The translations under genes and the position numbers were made by a program. 64,000 bases of DNA from NCBI GenBank assembly GCA_028583415.1, contig CM053266.1, positions 83,272,149 to 83,336,148 on the forward strand. Direction: 5' to 3'. The first letter of the stretch is position 1, and every line of letters begins with the position of its first letter. The notes under the pieces are model-generated. The model was given only the letters and a program-made list of their open reading frames with translations, searched no databases and was not told the origin of the DNA. Origin of the DNA: Protea cynaroides. Lineage: Eukaryota; Streptophyta; Magnoliopsida; Proteales; Proteaceae. Below, piece by piece: positions 1 through 11,879 of this stretch.

Positions 1-880
1 TCGTCGAAGAACAAGGTCCCCAACTTGAAATTGATGAGTTTTGACTTGCAACTTGTAGTATCTTGGTACGCTGTGTTGGTAGTTCAATATCTTCAGTGCT
101 GCATTTTCTTGAACTTTTGGAAGCAAGTCAAGATTTGCACGCAGGTCTTCTAAGTTTGTTTCTTCATCATAGTTGAAAATACAATATGTTGGAAATGTAA
201 TTTCTATTGGTACGACAGCTTCTGCTCTGTAGACCAACATGAAGGGAGTTTCTCCTGTAGCTGTGCTACTTGTTGTTTGATGTGACCATAAAATACTTGG
301 TAATTCCTCGTACCATAATCCTTTCTTGTTCTTTGCAAATATTTTTACCAAGGAATGACCAAGTTCCTTATTTGCGGCTTCTGTCTATCCATTTGACTCT
401 GGATGGTATACTGAAGTAAGTTGATGCTCTATGTTGAAGCCATCACAAAGAGCTTTGAATTGCCTTTCATTGGATGGAGGTCTACTGTCTGAGATGAACA
501 CACGTGGAACCCAAAATCTATAAATGATGTTAAGTTTGATGAAGTTCTCTATGTACTCTACACCTGTAGAAGTTATTTCTTTAGCCTCAATCCACTTGAG
601 AAGTAGTCTATTGCCACCAGCAAATAATTCTTTCCTGAACGAGATGATGAAAATGGACCAACAATATCCAATCCCAAAATTGTGAAAGGGAGTGACCTAT
701 CATTTGACTGCAATTGTTCAGAAAGGTTGTGTGATAATTTTGCATGCTTCTGACATTGCACACAATCTTGTGCGAACTTCTAGCAATCTTTAACCATTGC
801 TAGCCAGTAGTAACCTAGTCACAGTAATAGGTGACTTAGGGTTCTACCCCCCGAGTAATTGCCACATATTCTAGTGTGTA
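1..880 (-). pseudogene. Tat-A integrase, degenerate, truncated by window edge
   Basis: Minus-strand translation gives the zinc-binding end of a retroviral-type integrase (a CVQCQK segment near 750) followed by the core start LDIVGPF and GKNYLLVAIDYF (573-690). This is the usual D-x-VGPF/ VAIDYF pattern of plant Ty3/Gypsy integrases, whose first Asp belongs to the DDE triad. Integrase would insert element cDNA into nuclear DNA. Several stops and frame changes occur between 1 and 560, so no protein is expected. The C-terminal part and 3' LTR are outside the window. Confidence 0.75.
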
Positions 881-1089
881 CATCTTCAACGGCTATCTAG
901 GCCTCCTCTGGGGTAAGACACCTCAGAAATAGCCTTATGAATGATTTCTTATAAGATTTCTTCAATCACCACATAATACTTAGACTTCTATAAAATACGT
1001 CTTCTTTCTCTTCGATCTTTTGGTAGGATTCCTTTAGTTAACTATGACGTGATAGGGTCTATCCAAGTCGTGGACCTATCCAGTTGTTG

Positions 1090-2040
1090 GATCTCAGGAT
1101 CTTCTTTTATACTTGAATTGGCTAACACATAAATGTAAACCGACTTATCCAACTCGGTTAAGTCTTCATTTTGTAATCGGGATAATGCATCTGCTTCAAC
1201 ATTATCATTTTTACCTATATTCTAAATTTCGTATTCATCAAAAACAGAGAGAGTTGACCTGACCTTTGCAAGATATAGTTGAAGATACTCCTGTTTAGCT
1301 TCATATTCCCTCGTTACTTGGTTTACGACGAGTTGTGAGTCGCTATAAATTTGAAGTCGATAAACCATTGAGCCTTTTGCAAGTCACAGACCAGCTAATA
1401 ATGCTTTATATTCCACAATATTATTTATAGCATTGAACCCAAATCTTAGCGCGATGCATACCTTAAAGTCCTCAGGACTTGTTAAAATTACTCCTGCTCT
1501 TAACTGCTAGGGGCTTGAAGATCCATCAACGTGCGATGCCCATTTCATTGAAGGTGTACTCTATGCTTTCATCATAGGCTGCTCCAAGATTTTCTCTTTC
1601 ATACTCTTATCGATTTCTATACTTTCTTCTATGGGCATTTCAAGAATAAAGTCAGCTAAAGTTTATGCTTTAATGTTGTCCTTAGTTCATAGTCAATTTC
1701 AAATTTGGTAAATTGAATTGCCCAATTCACTAGCCGACAAGATATGTCAGGTCATGCCAGTATCTTGTTCAAGGGCTTATCAGTTAGCATGACAATTGTA
1801 TGGGCCTGGAAGTATGGCCTTAATTTTCTAGCAGCAACTACCAAGGTAAGAGCTAATTTTTCTACTGGTTTGTACCTGGTTTCAGCATCAGGCAACACCT
1901 AGCAGATATAGTAGACTGGTCATTAATTTTTGTCGACTTCCTTCAATAGGATGGCACTGACTGCAACCGGTGAAGTCGCCAGGTAAAGTTGAAGTCATTC
2001 ACCTATCTTTTGCATAGTTAAGACTGGTGGAGTCATGAGG
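1090..2040 (-). pseudogene. Tat-A RNase H and archaeal-type second RNase H, degenerate
   Basis: Around 1910-2030 the minus strand reads LYLATSPVAVSAILL, the start of the Ty3/Gypsy RNase H. Around 1300-1480 it reads EYKALLAGL and IYSDSQLVVNQV, which is the pattern of the additional archaeal-type RNase H that Tat-lineage elements carry between RT and integrase. RNase H removes the RNA strand during reverse transcription. In-frame stops occur throughout, for example inside AGL*LAKG. Identification is by motif only. Confidence 0.7.
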
Positions 2041-2900
2041 TTAACTCAATGAAATCTTTTTGACATTTTTCCATCCATTTAAACTTCTTGGAGCCTTCCA
2101 ATGTCTTAAAGAAAGGTAGACAACAATCTGTCAATCTGGACGTAAATCATCCAAGGGCTGCTATGCGACCTGTGAGCTCCTGAATTTGCTTGGGCTTTGA
2201 CAGGCCTTCATCTCCTTTGCAGGGTTTGCTTCAATACCTCTCTGGGACACCATAAAGCCAAGAAATTTTCTAGAGTGAACCCCGAAGGCACACTTTGCTG
2301 GATTTAACCGCATCTGGTGTTTTCAGAGGACTTCGAAGGCTTCTCGTAGGTTGTTTATATGGCTTGAACTTTTCTTACTCTTGACCAAGAAGTTGTCTAC
2401 ATAGACTTCCATATTGCGACCAATCTGTTTCTTGAATACATTATTCACCAGTCATTGATAAGTCGTCCCGACATTCTTTAGGCCAAAGGGCATGACTATA
2501 TAACAGTATAAGCCATCCTTGGTGATGAAGGAGGTACTTTCTTCATCTGGCTTGTGCATTTTTATCTGGTTGTAACTAGAATACACATCCATGAATGTTA
2601 GCATTTCATGACCTGCAGTAGCATCAATTAACTTATCTATCCGAGGCAAGGAGTAATAGTATTTAGGGCATGCTTTATTTAAATCGGAGAAGTCAATACA
2701 TATGCACCATTTCCCATTGGATTTGTGCACCATTACAACATTAGATACCCACTGCGGGTACTTGACTTCTCAGATAAACCCTGCTATCAAGAGTTTATCA
2801 TTATCTTGCTTGATAATAGCCTCACGTTCTAGAGCAAAATTTTTCTTTTTCTACTGGACTGGCTTGAACGACCTATCGATGCTCAATTTATGCTCCATCA
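2041..2900 (-). pseudogene. Tat-A reverse transcriptase, catalytic Asp lost
   Basis: The best preserved piece (2452-2733) carries KSNGKWCICIDFSDLNKACP, PRIDKLIDATAGHE and MPFGLKN, the fingers and palm of a Tat reverse transcriptase. Upstream DKLLIAGFI and PQWVSNV are also readable. The active-site box at 2392-2403 reads YVDN rather than YVDD, so the second catalytic aspartate is gone. A stop follows ...TTYQ. Close in sequence to the Tat-B RT at 59570-60330, where YVDD is intact. Not functional. Confidence 0.85.
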
Positions 2901-3569
2901 TCTCTCTGGATATTCTAGGCATGTCAGAAGTTGACCATGTGAAGACATCCACATTGTCTTTGAGGAAGGTTATAATTTCTTCTTTCTACTCCCCTGTGAG
3001 AGATGATCCTAACTAAAAGTACTTTTTCAATTCCACATCTGAAATTAGAACTTGAACAAGCTCTTTTGTAGGAGTTCTCCTTTTTTGCTGTAAGTCATCA
3101 CATAGATCTTCTATTGTGATTCTGTTCGTGGATTGCTTTTTCTCATTTTTATCTAAGTCATCAAGGTCGGTTAAGTAGCAATGTCGTGACAATAATTGAT
3201 CTACCTTACAACGTCTTTCAACGTACAAAGTTAAAAATTTCACCACTAGATGTGCAACAGATATGCAAGCTCGAAGGGTCACCAAGCTTGGGTGACCTAT
3301 TATAACATTGTGGCTTGACAAGATATCTACTACCAAGTAGGTAACAGTTGTAGCTCATCAACAAGGCTTTTCTCTAAACCGAGTTTCCAAGTCGATTCCT
3401 CCTTCTACCAGTACTGAATTACTCAAAAAACTCATCAATGAATAGGTCACTGATTGCACCTTTTTTTGTCGATGTGCACTGCTTCGAAGGCATGATAGTA
3501 TAATATATCAGTCAAACTACCCTTTCCCACCAAGCATCTCGTAACTTCATTTTAGTGGTTAATCACCAC
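2901..3569 (-). pseudogene. Tat-A aspartic protease (C-terminal part) and PR-RT linker
   Basis: Just left of the solo LTR insertion the minus strand reads LVGKGSLTDILYYHAFEA. This aligns with the Tat-B protease at 59010-59070, which reads LVDTGSSMNILYYNAFKA. The catalytic DTG is therefore changed to GKG. Further downstream (3013-3336) come VVDILSSHNVIIGHPSL, the flap/C-terminal part, and CKVDQLLSRHCY, which is also shared with Tat-B. The N-terminal half lies on the other side of the inserted LTR, from 5852. Dead protease. Confidence 0.75.
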
Positions 3570-3711
3570 TGTAAGACCCGCACTCCACTAACTTGGTCTA
3601 ACCGTATCGTATCAGGTCTTTCCATCATTCCTGGACCAAGTGGACAGAGTGTGTGAAGATAGATCACAAACCAGGTATGAGAATCGAGTAAAAACATTAA
3701 AAACCTACCTA

Positions 3712-3840
3712 AGGTCGCATACCTGGGTAGGTATAGTCGACCATAAGGAAGGGAACAAAAATCTCAAATCTAGAACCCCACGGTCGATGATTTTGACCCT
3801 ACAGTCGACGGTTTATGCGATCGTATGATCGACCGTGAGA
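3712..3840 (+). promoter_or_regulatory. GTCGAC-rich palindromic cluster in U3 of the solo LTR
   Basis: Several close copies of GTCGACC/GGTCGA-type palindromes (for example TATAGTCGACCATA, CAGTCGACGGTT and GATCGACCGTGAG) lie 140-270 bp from the LTR start and about 90 bp before the TATA box. The other Tekay LTRs carry ACCGGT/GTCGACC clusters at the same relative place. Possible transcription-factor or silencing target; function is inferred only from position and repetition. Confidence 0.45.
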
Positions 3841-3931
3841 CCCCAGATCAGACTCTGAGTTTTGGAAACTTTCCTAAACTAAGGGATTGATTTTCTAATT
3901 GAAAGAGGACTCTATATGGAGAGTTTTCCCC

Positions 3932-3940
3932 TATATAAAG
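3932..3940 (+). promoter_or_regulatory. TATA box of the solo Tekay LTR
   Basis: TATATAAAG sits about 360 bp from the LTR start. The homologous place in Tekay-1 holds TATAAATA (54859-54866) and in Tekay-2 TATATAAGG (62529-62537). An RNA start near 3963 is inferred. Confidence 0.7.
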
Positions 3941-4084
3941 GACGTCCTTCATCCCTTTTTTACTCTTTTGGAACATTAGTAAACCCTAGAGAAAGAGAAG
4001 GAAGAGAAGGAAGAGAAGGAAGAGAAGAAAAAGCTAAGGAGAAGAATTTACTGAGAAGAGATTGGCTCTCTATCACAGGCAAAG

Positions 4085-5445
4085 GTATGAAAAGAATCTT
4101 TTGAGATGTAAACTCTAAGGAATAAGACTTATATGGAAGATAGGCAATATCAACCTATTATGATCTATGTGATTTCCTTGAGAAAATCCCAAGGAGAACC
4201 ATGAGGAGTGAGTTTGATGATTAGGTTTGATAAGAAACCATTAATGATGGCCATAGGATGACCTTAGAATAAACCCCATTGAAGATCAGAAGAATTGACC
4301 TAGGAAGAATTCGAATTGCATGTAATCTATGACCAAAAATCTCAAGGTCGCAGGTACGGTCGACCATAGCATGACCAGCATGACCAGAGGATCGACCATA
4401 GGCATTCGGAAATATTTCAGAAACCATATGGTCGCAGTATGAGACCATAGGACCAATCAGACACCTATCAGTGCTCTGTTTCGATTTTCGACTACTGTAA
4501 GATGTCACATATGAATCCTAACTTAAATTCATATAACTTTTAGGTTGTTAAATTGATTGAAAGAGAATTGCAAGGCTTGAAAGGAGATCGAATATTGCTA
4601 ACAGGTGAAGGAACAAGACCTAAACTAATTGATTAATAACAAACTGTTTATTTTTATTGAGTCCAATGCCATGATTGATTCTATGCTTGTATGCTTGTAA
4701 CGTGCATCTCACATGTCATCCAATATTCTTGCTATTACTGTTCATGTATATTTAATTCCATTTATTTATAACATGATGATGATGATAATGCTAGGAATAG
4801 ACATGTGAATGTATGTGTATGGTTGGTGTATTGGATGTGAGTGGAGCATCAGGGGGAGGACGTGGCATGGTGGTCTTCGACCTCGTCACTAGACTCTAGC
4901 TCTATCTCTACTCAAGTCTTATCCACTAACATCGTCGTATCGCCATTATCATAGCAGAACTATTACGTCATAGGACATCAGGGGAGGTGGTCTCATACCG
5001 TGTGGTCCCTGACTCTGTCGGGGGCCTTAGCTCTATCTCTATGGACGTATTGAGGGATGCTGGGGTGAGGCCTTGGATACACTGTTTGGCATTAGGATTG
5101 GTTAGTTGCGAGCCCAGTTTGTAAGCCCTCGCCAATAGGGGCTTATGTGTTGGTATGGGTAGGGCATTAGGGGAAGTATTGGCAGTGTTTGATCCGGACA
5201 CTTTAGCTCTATCTCTATTCCATGGTGGGTGCATTGGGACGGAAAATGGTGTTTGATCCATTAAGCAGATTCATACATTCGTGTATAGAGGTGTGGGGGC
5301 CACCAAACCTTTCTATAGCACATTGCAAACTTATAAACTAGACCAAAGATATAAATTGAATGCATGCATATGTTTGTTGTATTGTTTTGTTTTCTCACTG
5401 AGCTCAAGTTGGAGAGCTGACCCTTACGGGCGTAATTCTTTTTAG
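4085..5445 (+). other. Predicted LTR leader intron (solo LTR copy)
   Basis: A donor CAAAG|GTATGA at 4084/4085 lies about 120 nt after the inferred RNA start. An acceptor ATTCTTTTTAG ends at 5445. Donor and acceptor occupy the same positions as in the other four Tekay LTRs. Splicing is inferred from sequence only. Confidence 0.45.
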
Positions 5446-5582
5446 TTTCTGATGTTGGAGGTGTTACGATTGAAGATTATATGAATACGTCAATGTGTGG
5501 ACATGCAGCGGCTATGGATGTGCGAGCTGTGGAGGATGATTATGACTCATTAAGCAAGTATTTCCACTGTGGTTACGCTTAG
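5446..5582 (+). other. Conserved LTR short reading frame (solo LTR copy)
   Basis: From GAT at 5451 an open frame of 43 codons runs to TAG at 5580-5582. It aligns residue by residue with the frames at 53206-53339, 60934-61067 and 63732-63865: D-V, G-x-T-I-E-D-Y-M-N, AA-M-x-V-R-A, E-D-D-Y-D, and an ending with C and Y at positions -4 and -2. Only one residue of length differs, despite strong nucleotide divergence. No good start codon is visible at its 5' end. It may be the last exon of a spliced leader message. Confidence 0.45.
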
Positions 5583-5851
5583 TATTTAACTTTCGTATTT
5601 TGATACTTGTAATCAGTATTAATTATGTTTTGGTTACTTGAAGATAACTTGTTAAATATTTAATTATCACTGTAGACTCTTAGTTCATTATTAAAAAGTC
5701 TTCTGCTATTTATTTATTTACTCTGATTATTATTGTGGAATGTGTTTTGGTTTAATATGGTTGGCATAGCCTATACGAGATCCTGGTTTGAACCGTTGGT
5801 TTTTATGACAGTTCATCACACCATTGGTTAGTCCAGAATTAGGGTGTGACA

Positions 5852-6590
5852 ACCACGGTTATCACCACTGGATCTTCATGTGGATAATCTTTGTAAAGCA
5901 TGTCTTTATCAATGAATGTTATGACATCTCCATGTGCATATGATTTCCCTGGAGTGGATGTGCTGTAAATGCTCTTGGTATAATTTATACCCCTTCTGGG
6001 AGGAGTTACCCGTAGCAAGTCCTCCAACAATAGCCTCTATGTAGTGGTTTGTAATGGCCACACATTTTTGGTATAAATCCCAGCTAGCAAACTCATGATC
6101 TATCAAGGCCAACTGATATTTGGCTTCTGGCTTCTCAATTCTCTTGATTGGAGGTGGACTGTTAGACCTTTTAAATGCATTAAATATTTGGCGAATTGGA
6201 TAATAGAAAGAAGATTCACTAATCTTAAAAGATGAGGCCGAATATGTTACAATGGTTTTCCTTAAACTACATTTCTTCTGGAATTCTTCCTCTAACATAA
6301 TTAGAGTTACATAACTTTGTGGACGATTTGGAGCGCGTCTTATAGTTTCACTCGACTTGTGAGGGACTGTAACAATCATCCCTACAGGTCGTGGAATACA
6401 AACTTTCTTGAGTGATGGAGAGCTTTTCAGATCAGTTTCTGGATCATCCTTATCCAGATTAGTTACTTGTTGCTTGCATCCACCTTGTTGTCCATGGGCT
6501 GCTTCCCTTTGTATGATGACCTCTCAGTCTTGGAGGACCTGAAAGTCTTCTTTGCTGGTTGAGCTTTGCCAACATACTTCTTTAAGTAGC
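5852..6590 (-). pseudogene. Tat-A protease N-terminal half and gag-PR linker
   Basis: Minus-strand pieces read LALIDHEFASWDLYQ, VAITNHYIEAIVGG and, after a frame change near 5990, GDVITFIDKDMLYKDY. Equivalent text in Tat-B (58730-58960) is LALVENEFASWDYYK and DVITFSNDDLLHIDF, just before its DTGS protease box. The segment therefore joins gag to protease. At least one frameshift and several stops. No separate function. Confidence 0.65.
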
Positions 6591-8303
6591 CTCGCTAATT
6601 GAATTGTTCGATAACTACTTGAAGTGCTCTGCATTTGTCAGTAATGTGACCAATGTCACGATGATACATATAAAATTTCTCCTTAGTTCTCTCACTAGGA
6701 TCAATGATCATCCTCGGAAGAGGAGGAAGGGCATTGCTTGTGTCCTTCAGATTATACATGAAGTCTGTCATCAACGTGTTCAGTAGAGTAAAAGAATTCC
6801 TAGGACCACTTGTTGGGAAATCCAACCTTTCCCAACTTCAATTTCTTGTTTGTGGCCACAGTGGCCATCTTCTCTGCCTGCAGATCCGCCCTTTTCTTGT
6901 CTGCTATAGTAGCAAACTTTCCTTTCTTTAATGCTATATCCAAATTTGCTGCTTCCTCCACACGTACATACTTGTCGCAACGGGCAGATCAAGCAGGTCT
7001 TAAGGTGGTTTCTTGGGTAGTGACTTCTTTAAGTCAGGGTCTATAACTGCCCCTAAAAGGATTTTGAACTTCACTTCATCAGTTACACCTCTAATGCTGA
7101 GAGCTTCGAGGTTAAAATGGTTCAGGAAACTATGAAGAGTTTCATCAGGCTTTAGCTTGACATTCAGCAGGTTCACTATAGTTTTTCATGGATCTGCTTG
7201 GGTTTGGAAATGTTCAAAGAATAGATCACTTAACTGATTGAAGTTATGGATGGAATAGACAACTATGCTATTGAACCAAAGTTGTCCAGGACCATGGAGG
7301 ATGGATGGGAAGGCTCGACATAGAATGGGATCTGGATAATTGTGCAAGAGCTTTTTAGTTGAGAAATGATCCAAATGTGCTTGAGGATCCGTCGTCTCGT
7401 TGTAGGTATTCAACTCAGGATAGACAAAGTGCTTTGGGAGATGAATCTTCATTAACTCTGGTGACAATGCCATATCAGCATGGTATTCTTTCTTCTGATT
7501 GACCGCATAAAATCCAGCCTTTCCCTTTTTGACTTCTGCTAGTCGAGATTGGAGAACCTTGATCATCTCTTCCAAAGTTGCCCTTAGAGGATTGGCCTCT
7601 GTCGTAGTCTAGAGAGGCTGCTGCTGTAGAGTTTTCAGTGTGGTTTGAATGACTTGAGGCACTGATACACTTTGGGCGACTTGTATCCCTGGCACGGTTT
7701 GTACGACCTGCACAGTTGCTGGCGTCTGAATGACATGTGGTATTGTGGGAGGAATTTCCACTGCTATTGCAAGGGTCGCTCTGCCACCGCATTGGCTGTT
7801 GTAGCTGTTCTTTTGCTTGAGTTGCAGCTAATTCAACTACAACACTTCCAGCTATGATTTTTTCAGTAGTTTCATTCTCCCCTTTAAGTCGTTCTGCAGC
7901 TGCCCTTTCAGCTCTGGCTGCATCAAGTCACACTTGAACACTGGCATGAACAGAGATTGAACGGTGAGAATGATGAGAGGTTGCTCTTCTTCCAAACCTT
8001 TTATGTATTGAGCAGGTTGGATGTTCCTCCCCAAGTCTATCATATACAGATCTCTCAATCCTGTCATGGATTGAGACTCGATTGGATTTAGAATGCTTTG
8101 TGGAACTTTTGGAGGAGGAATCTGAGTGATTTTTGTTTTGTCCACGGATGGGAGGGACCACCTGTCGTGTAAGTGGATCTCTGGTCCTACCACATCATCG
8201 ATGGTAAGACCTTACTGGATGCGCTGGGCCTGGAGGTCGGCTTGCCCTGCCAGTCTCTCGAACCGAAGGTTGAGACATCCTGGTGCAATGCGTTAGAACC
8301 TGG
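6591..8303 (-). pseudogene. Tat-A gag (capsid and zinc-knuckle region)
   Basis: The minus strand gives YHADMALSPELMKIHLPKHF and TTDPQAHLDHF (7280-7500), typical of the plant retrotransposon gag capsid domain. DETLHSFLNHFNLEAL follows (about 7100-7180), then FTLLNTLMTDFMYNLKDT and YMYHRDIGHITDKCRAL (6600-6780). The last replaces the nucleocapsid knuckle found as KFHxxxGHxTExC in relatives. Gag would form the particle and bind element RNA. Several frame changes. It continues beyond the Ogre-1 insertion at 24692-24942. Confidence 0.75.
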
Positions 8304-9240
8304 TGTAAGCACCCCATTTTTGCCATATCCAGCCAAACAGAACTTTATTGGTGTATAGGCAGTAAGAGAGCGGAGGGGAATGAAAATTTGGAAAGTACAG
8401 GGGAGGCGAGTGAAACTCTCTCAAACCAATAGTCGAATAATTCCTCTGTGCTCTCTATGGTGTTCTGGGCTGAGCCAGAGTGTCCCCAATGTACAAGAGT
8501 CTTGGTGGGCATATTCAGAAGGGTTGCGGGTTAATTCAAGGTTTGAATGCTAATCGGTGATTTCAAAGCTGATTTTGGCAGGCCCTACAACAACGTCATG
8601 AAAATACCTTCGAAATGATACCAGAATCACTCAATTCCGATATCAAACGAAGAAGATGTCTCGATTTTAGTGGGATTGAAATTGGCTTATTAAATCCAAG
8701 GGCTTTTCTATAAATTATCATAAATTAAAGATTTATTGGACAATTTATCGTGATTTAAATTGATCGGACTTCATTCGACCAAATCTTGATCGTCCGACAT
8801 CCAAATCCGACGATTCAAGCGCCAGTGTGCTCCATTGCTTGTCCTCTTCGAAATGGACGTAAAGGGTTTTTTGCAGAAGCCGTCAGCGGGTCCCATGCAA
8901 AGTTGCCAGTAGGATTATCGTTAAAGCTTCAATTCTTCATATTTTGGTCATCTGAAGTCCGAATCAGGTGATTCGAGCACCAGTGTGCTCCTTTGTCCGT
9001 CCTCTTCAAAGTGGACGTGGAAAATCTGAGACAGAGACCGTCGAAATTTTTCATGCAGAATTACAAGTTGAGAGGATCCATAATAGAGAGAGAAATCAAT
9101 CCAGTCCATACTTACTCAGCCTAACCCAGCTCAAGCCCGATTTAGTCCAACCCCATCGAACTCAACCAGTCCAGCCTGACCCAACCCAGACCGGCCTAGA
9201 TCAAGTCGGGTCAACCTATGTGTATGCACTTTATGTATTT

Positions 9241-9336
9241 ATTATATATATTTTATATACTATATATATTTATATATTATATAATATATGTTTTATATAT
9301 ATTATATTATATATACTTTTATAGTATATATACTTT

Positions 9337-9403
<67 letters not shown>

Positions 9404-9437
9404 GTATAAAGAGAGGGAGTGGGAATCCAACAAGGTA

Positions 9438-9470
<33 letters not shown>
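9241..9470. repeat. AT-rich and (GA)n microsatellites in Ogre-1 5' LTR
   Basis: A long (TA)n run (about 9344-9401) and a (GA)n run (about 9440-9470). In the 3' LTR the TA run is shorter (20590-20629) and the GA run is longer (20660-20735), so both have changed length since insertion. Open frames here code only Tyr/Ile or Arg/Glu runs and are not genes. Confidence 0.9.
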
Positions 9471-9471
<1 letters not shown>

Positions 9472-9499
9472 TGGAAAGAGAGAAGAAGAATCATATTCT

Positions 9500-9960
9500 T
9501 GAACCTCCATGCCCCTAAATCCATCCACCTCTTGAGCCATAAAACCCTCCTTCTTGAGCCATCCCTCCACCATGACACCTCCTTCTTGAGCCCCACCATG
9601 ACAACTCCTTCTTGAACCACCATGACACCTCCTTCTTGAGCCCCACCATAACAACTCCTTCTTGAACCTTCATGCCCTTAAATCCCTCAACCTCCATGCC
9701 ATTAAATCCCTCAACCTCCATGCCCCTAAATCCCTTCCACATCTTGAGTCATAACCCATTACCTCATCTTCTTGAGTCTTCCACTTTAGCAATCCCCCAA
9801 AACCTATAATTAGTCCCTTAGCTACCCTAAACCACCTTCATTTGACACCTACCAACTCCCTCAAGCCACCTCCTTCTTGAGCCCAACACCTTTCCCATCC
9901 CAAGACCTCACTTCCTTGAGCCCAACTCCATCATACATCATCTTCTTGAGCCATGCTCAA
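9500..9960 (+). repeat. Degenerate CCTTCTTGAGCC minisatellite
   Basis: Repeated CTCCTTCTTGAGCC(CC)ACCATGACA-type units of about 24-32 bp, and CCTCAACCTCCATGCCCTTAAAT-type units, upstream of the TATA box. The same array is at 20775-21215 in the 3' LTR. Confidence 0.8.
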
Positions 9961-9976
9961 GCAACCAAGGGCCATC

Positions 9977-9985
9977 TATAAAAGG
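9977..9985 (+). promoter_or_regulatory. TATA box of Ogre-1 5' LTR
   Basis: TATAAAAGG within a non-repetitive stretch. It is conserved in the 3' LTR at 21238-21246. It places the RNA start near 10005 and divides a U3 of about 1.7 kb from an R/U5 of about 3.4 kb. Confidence 0.75.
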
Positions 9986-10012
9986 AGCACCCATCTAACC
10001 ACTTGAGGGATG

Positions 10013-10195
10013 AAAAAAAAGGAGGAGGGAGAAAAGAAAGAGGGAGAAAGGCTAGAAAAAAAAAGGAGAATAGAAGTGAGTTAAAAAAAAAAAAAAAAAA
10101 GGGAGAGAGAAGAGATATTGGAATCAGGAGGGGAGATTGAGGAAAAGAGAGAAAGGAAAGGAGGAAATGAGGAAAGGAGGAAAGAAAGAGGAAAA
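10013..10195 (+). repeat. Purine-rich (A/G) block just downstream of the RNA start
   Basis: GGAGGAGGGAGAAAAGAAAG-like sequence with an A tract, nearly free of pyrimidines for about 180 bp. Present also at 21270-21450. Not coding; would form the first part of the element RNA. Confidence 0.7.
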
Positions 10196-10479
10196 TCTTG
10201 CCATCGATCGTCTCCAACCATCATCAAAGGCTCCACCCCATTGTTGGGGACAAGGTTGGTACCTCAAACCTTATTTTGATAGCTTTCATGAAGATCAAAT
10301 AATCAAAAAAATTGTCTAAATATGCCTATTTCGATAATATTGATCTTCAAATGCTATATGGCATGTGTGTTAATACCATGATATTCATGTTTGATATGAT
10401 TTAACATTGGCCAATCTTGGATAATTTAAATCTAGCCCATTGATTATAAAATTTGATGTGATGAAATATGGGTCATTGG

Positions 10480-11060
10480 ATGTTAATTTGGACCGTTGGA
10501 TCGACATCATGAGTGATTTAAATGATCTAAAGTATTAGATTATCATTTCAAATGATTTCAACCGTTAGATCTTCACCAAGAGTGATTTTGAATGATTTCA
10601 ACCATTGGATCTTTATAGTGAGTGATCTTGAATTTATTTCAACATTGGATCTTCATTGTGGGATTTTGATCTTGAATGATTTCAATCGTTGGATCTTCAT
10701 TGTGAGTAATTTTGAGGTGATGAAGTATGGGTCATTGGATGTTGATTTGGACCGTTAGATCTTCACTGTGAGCGATTTAAATGATCTAAACCATTAGATT
10801 ATCATTTCAATTGATTTCAACATTTAGATCTTTACTGTGAGTGATTTTCAATGATTTCAATCGTTGAATCTTTATTGTGAGTGATTTTGACGTCAGATCC
10901 TCATTGTGGGTGTTTTTAAAGGAATCTGAATGGTTGGATTATGATCTTGAATGATTTGAACCGTTGGATTTTCATTGTGAGTAATATTGAGGAATTCGAA
11001 CCATTGGATCTTGATCATGAGTGTTTTTGATGAACCTGAACGGTTGGATTATCATGATGA
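10480..11060 (+). repeat. Degenerate tandem array with CCGTTGGATCTTCA core
   Basis: Successive variants of GATTTCAACCGTTGGATCTT and CATTGTGAGTGATTTTGAAT recur about every 40-45 bp, then thin out into ATGAGCCGTTAATCTT forms up to about 11230. The same block is at 21730-22330 in the 3' LTR. It lies in the predicted transcribed leader. No reading frame is kept. Confidence 0.75.
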
Positions 11061-11775
11061 GTGATCTGAACTGCTAGATTATCTTTTGTGAGATCTAAGT
11101 CGTAGATCTTAGCTATTTTGATGAGATATGAGTCATTAATCATTATTATAACTTGATGTGAGATATGAGCCGTTAATCTTAGCTGTTTTGATGAAATCTA
11201 AGTGTTAATCATGATCATCATTTTTTGAAGAGATATAATCATTAAATTGAGGATCTGATATTGTCTACGTTGTTATATCCATGCATCTATTATGTTCACT
11301 TGATTACACTGTCATAGTGTGCACTACCATGCTCAGGATGCTTACACTGCTAGCTTTGTGCATACCACCATGTTTGATCTGTTGTTGTATGCTATGAATG
11401 ATGTTTATGTCGGCAATAACTTACTTTTCGCTACACCCTAGTCGAACTGTCGTGCATGTACACTGATAGAAGACATTCCTAGGTGTGGGGACATGCATGT
11501 AGGCACCCACATTCATGGGAAGGGTAATAATGGAAAATGATAAAAGTCTTAATCAAGAATCATGAAGCCTAACCCAACACAACTCCAAAATCAGGATTGT
11601 ATATTATAAGGGTAGTTTAGGATGATCCCTACCCATCAGTTCATTTCCCCTAGGGTGCAGAACCTAGATAGGTATGATGAAAATCCAACCATGGATCATC
11701 TAGGTTCATCATTCGGTCCTGGTGGACCGTCCATATTCCGACCCAAGTGGGTCACCCAATGAACAGTGCCATTCC

Positions 11776-11827
11776 GAACTACACGGATCCTGATTCTTAG
11801 GGCAAACCCTGAGATATGTAGGTAGTT
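11776..11827 (+). promoter_or_regulatory. Ogre LTR cassette 1 (CTACAC...TATGTAG inverted pair)
   Basis: GAACTACACGGATCCTGATT, then ATATGTAGGTAG. In the 3' LTR copy (23036-23091) the outer pair is intact as CTACGT...ACGTAG. An inner AGGGCAAACCCT inverted repeat lies between. The same cassette, with a central TGATTC, recurs in Ogre-2. Confidence 0.6.
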
Positions 11828-11879
11828 TGGGAAAAAGACCCAAATACGGACCCATACTCCAATCTTGCAAAATCATTCC

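Larger units (their letters stand above)
3570..5851 (+). mobile_element. Solo LTR of a Tekay/Del-like chromovirus, divergent subfamily
   Basis: Starts TGTAAGACCCGCACTCC and ends GGGTGTGACA. It is flanked by a perfect 5-bp target duplication ACCAC (3565-3569 and 5852-5856), which restores the Tat-A protease reading across it. The same end sequences in the opposite orientation bound the Tekay LTRs at 43257, 52922 and 60648. Length is 2282 bp, against about 2.2-2.25 kb for those. No internal region is present, so it arose by LTR-LTR recombination. It holds a TATA box, a leader intron and a conserved short reading frame, annotated separately. It is visibly more diverged than the other Tekay copies. 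Confidence 0.93.

Noticed and set aside
4221..4508. 95-codon minus-strand frame in the solo LTR
   Set aside because: Lies inside the predicted intron, not conserved in the other Tekay LTRs, no motif.
9218..9518. Frames rich in Tyr/Ile/Met and Arg/Glu
   Set aside because: Translations of the TA and GA microsatellites.
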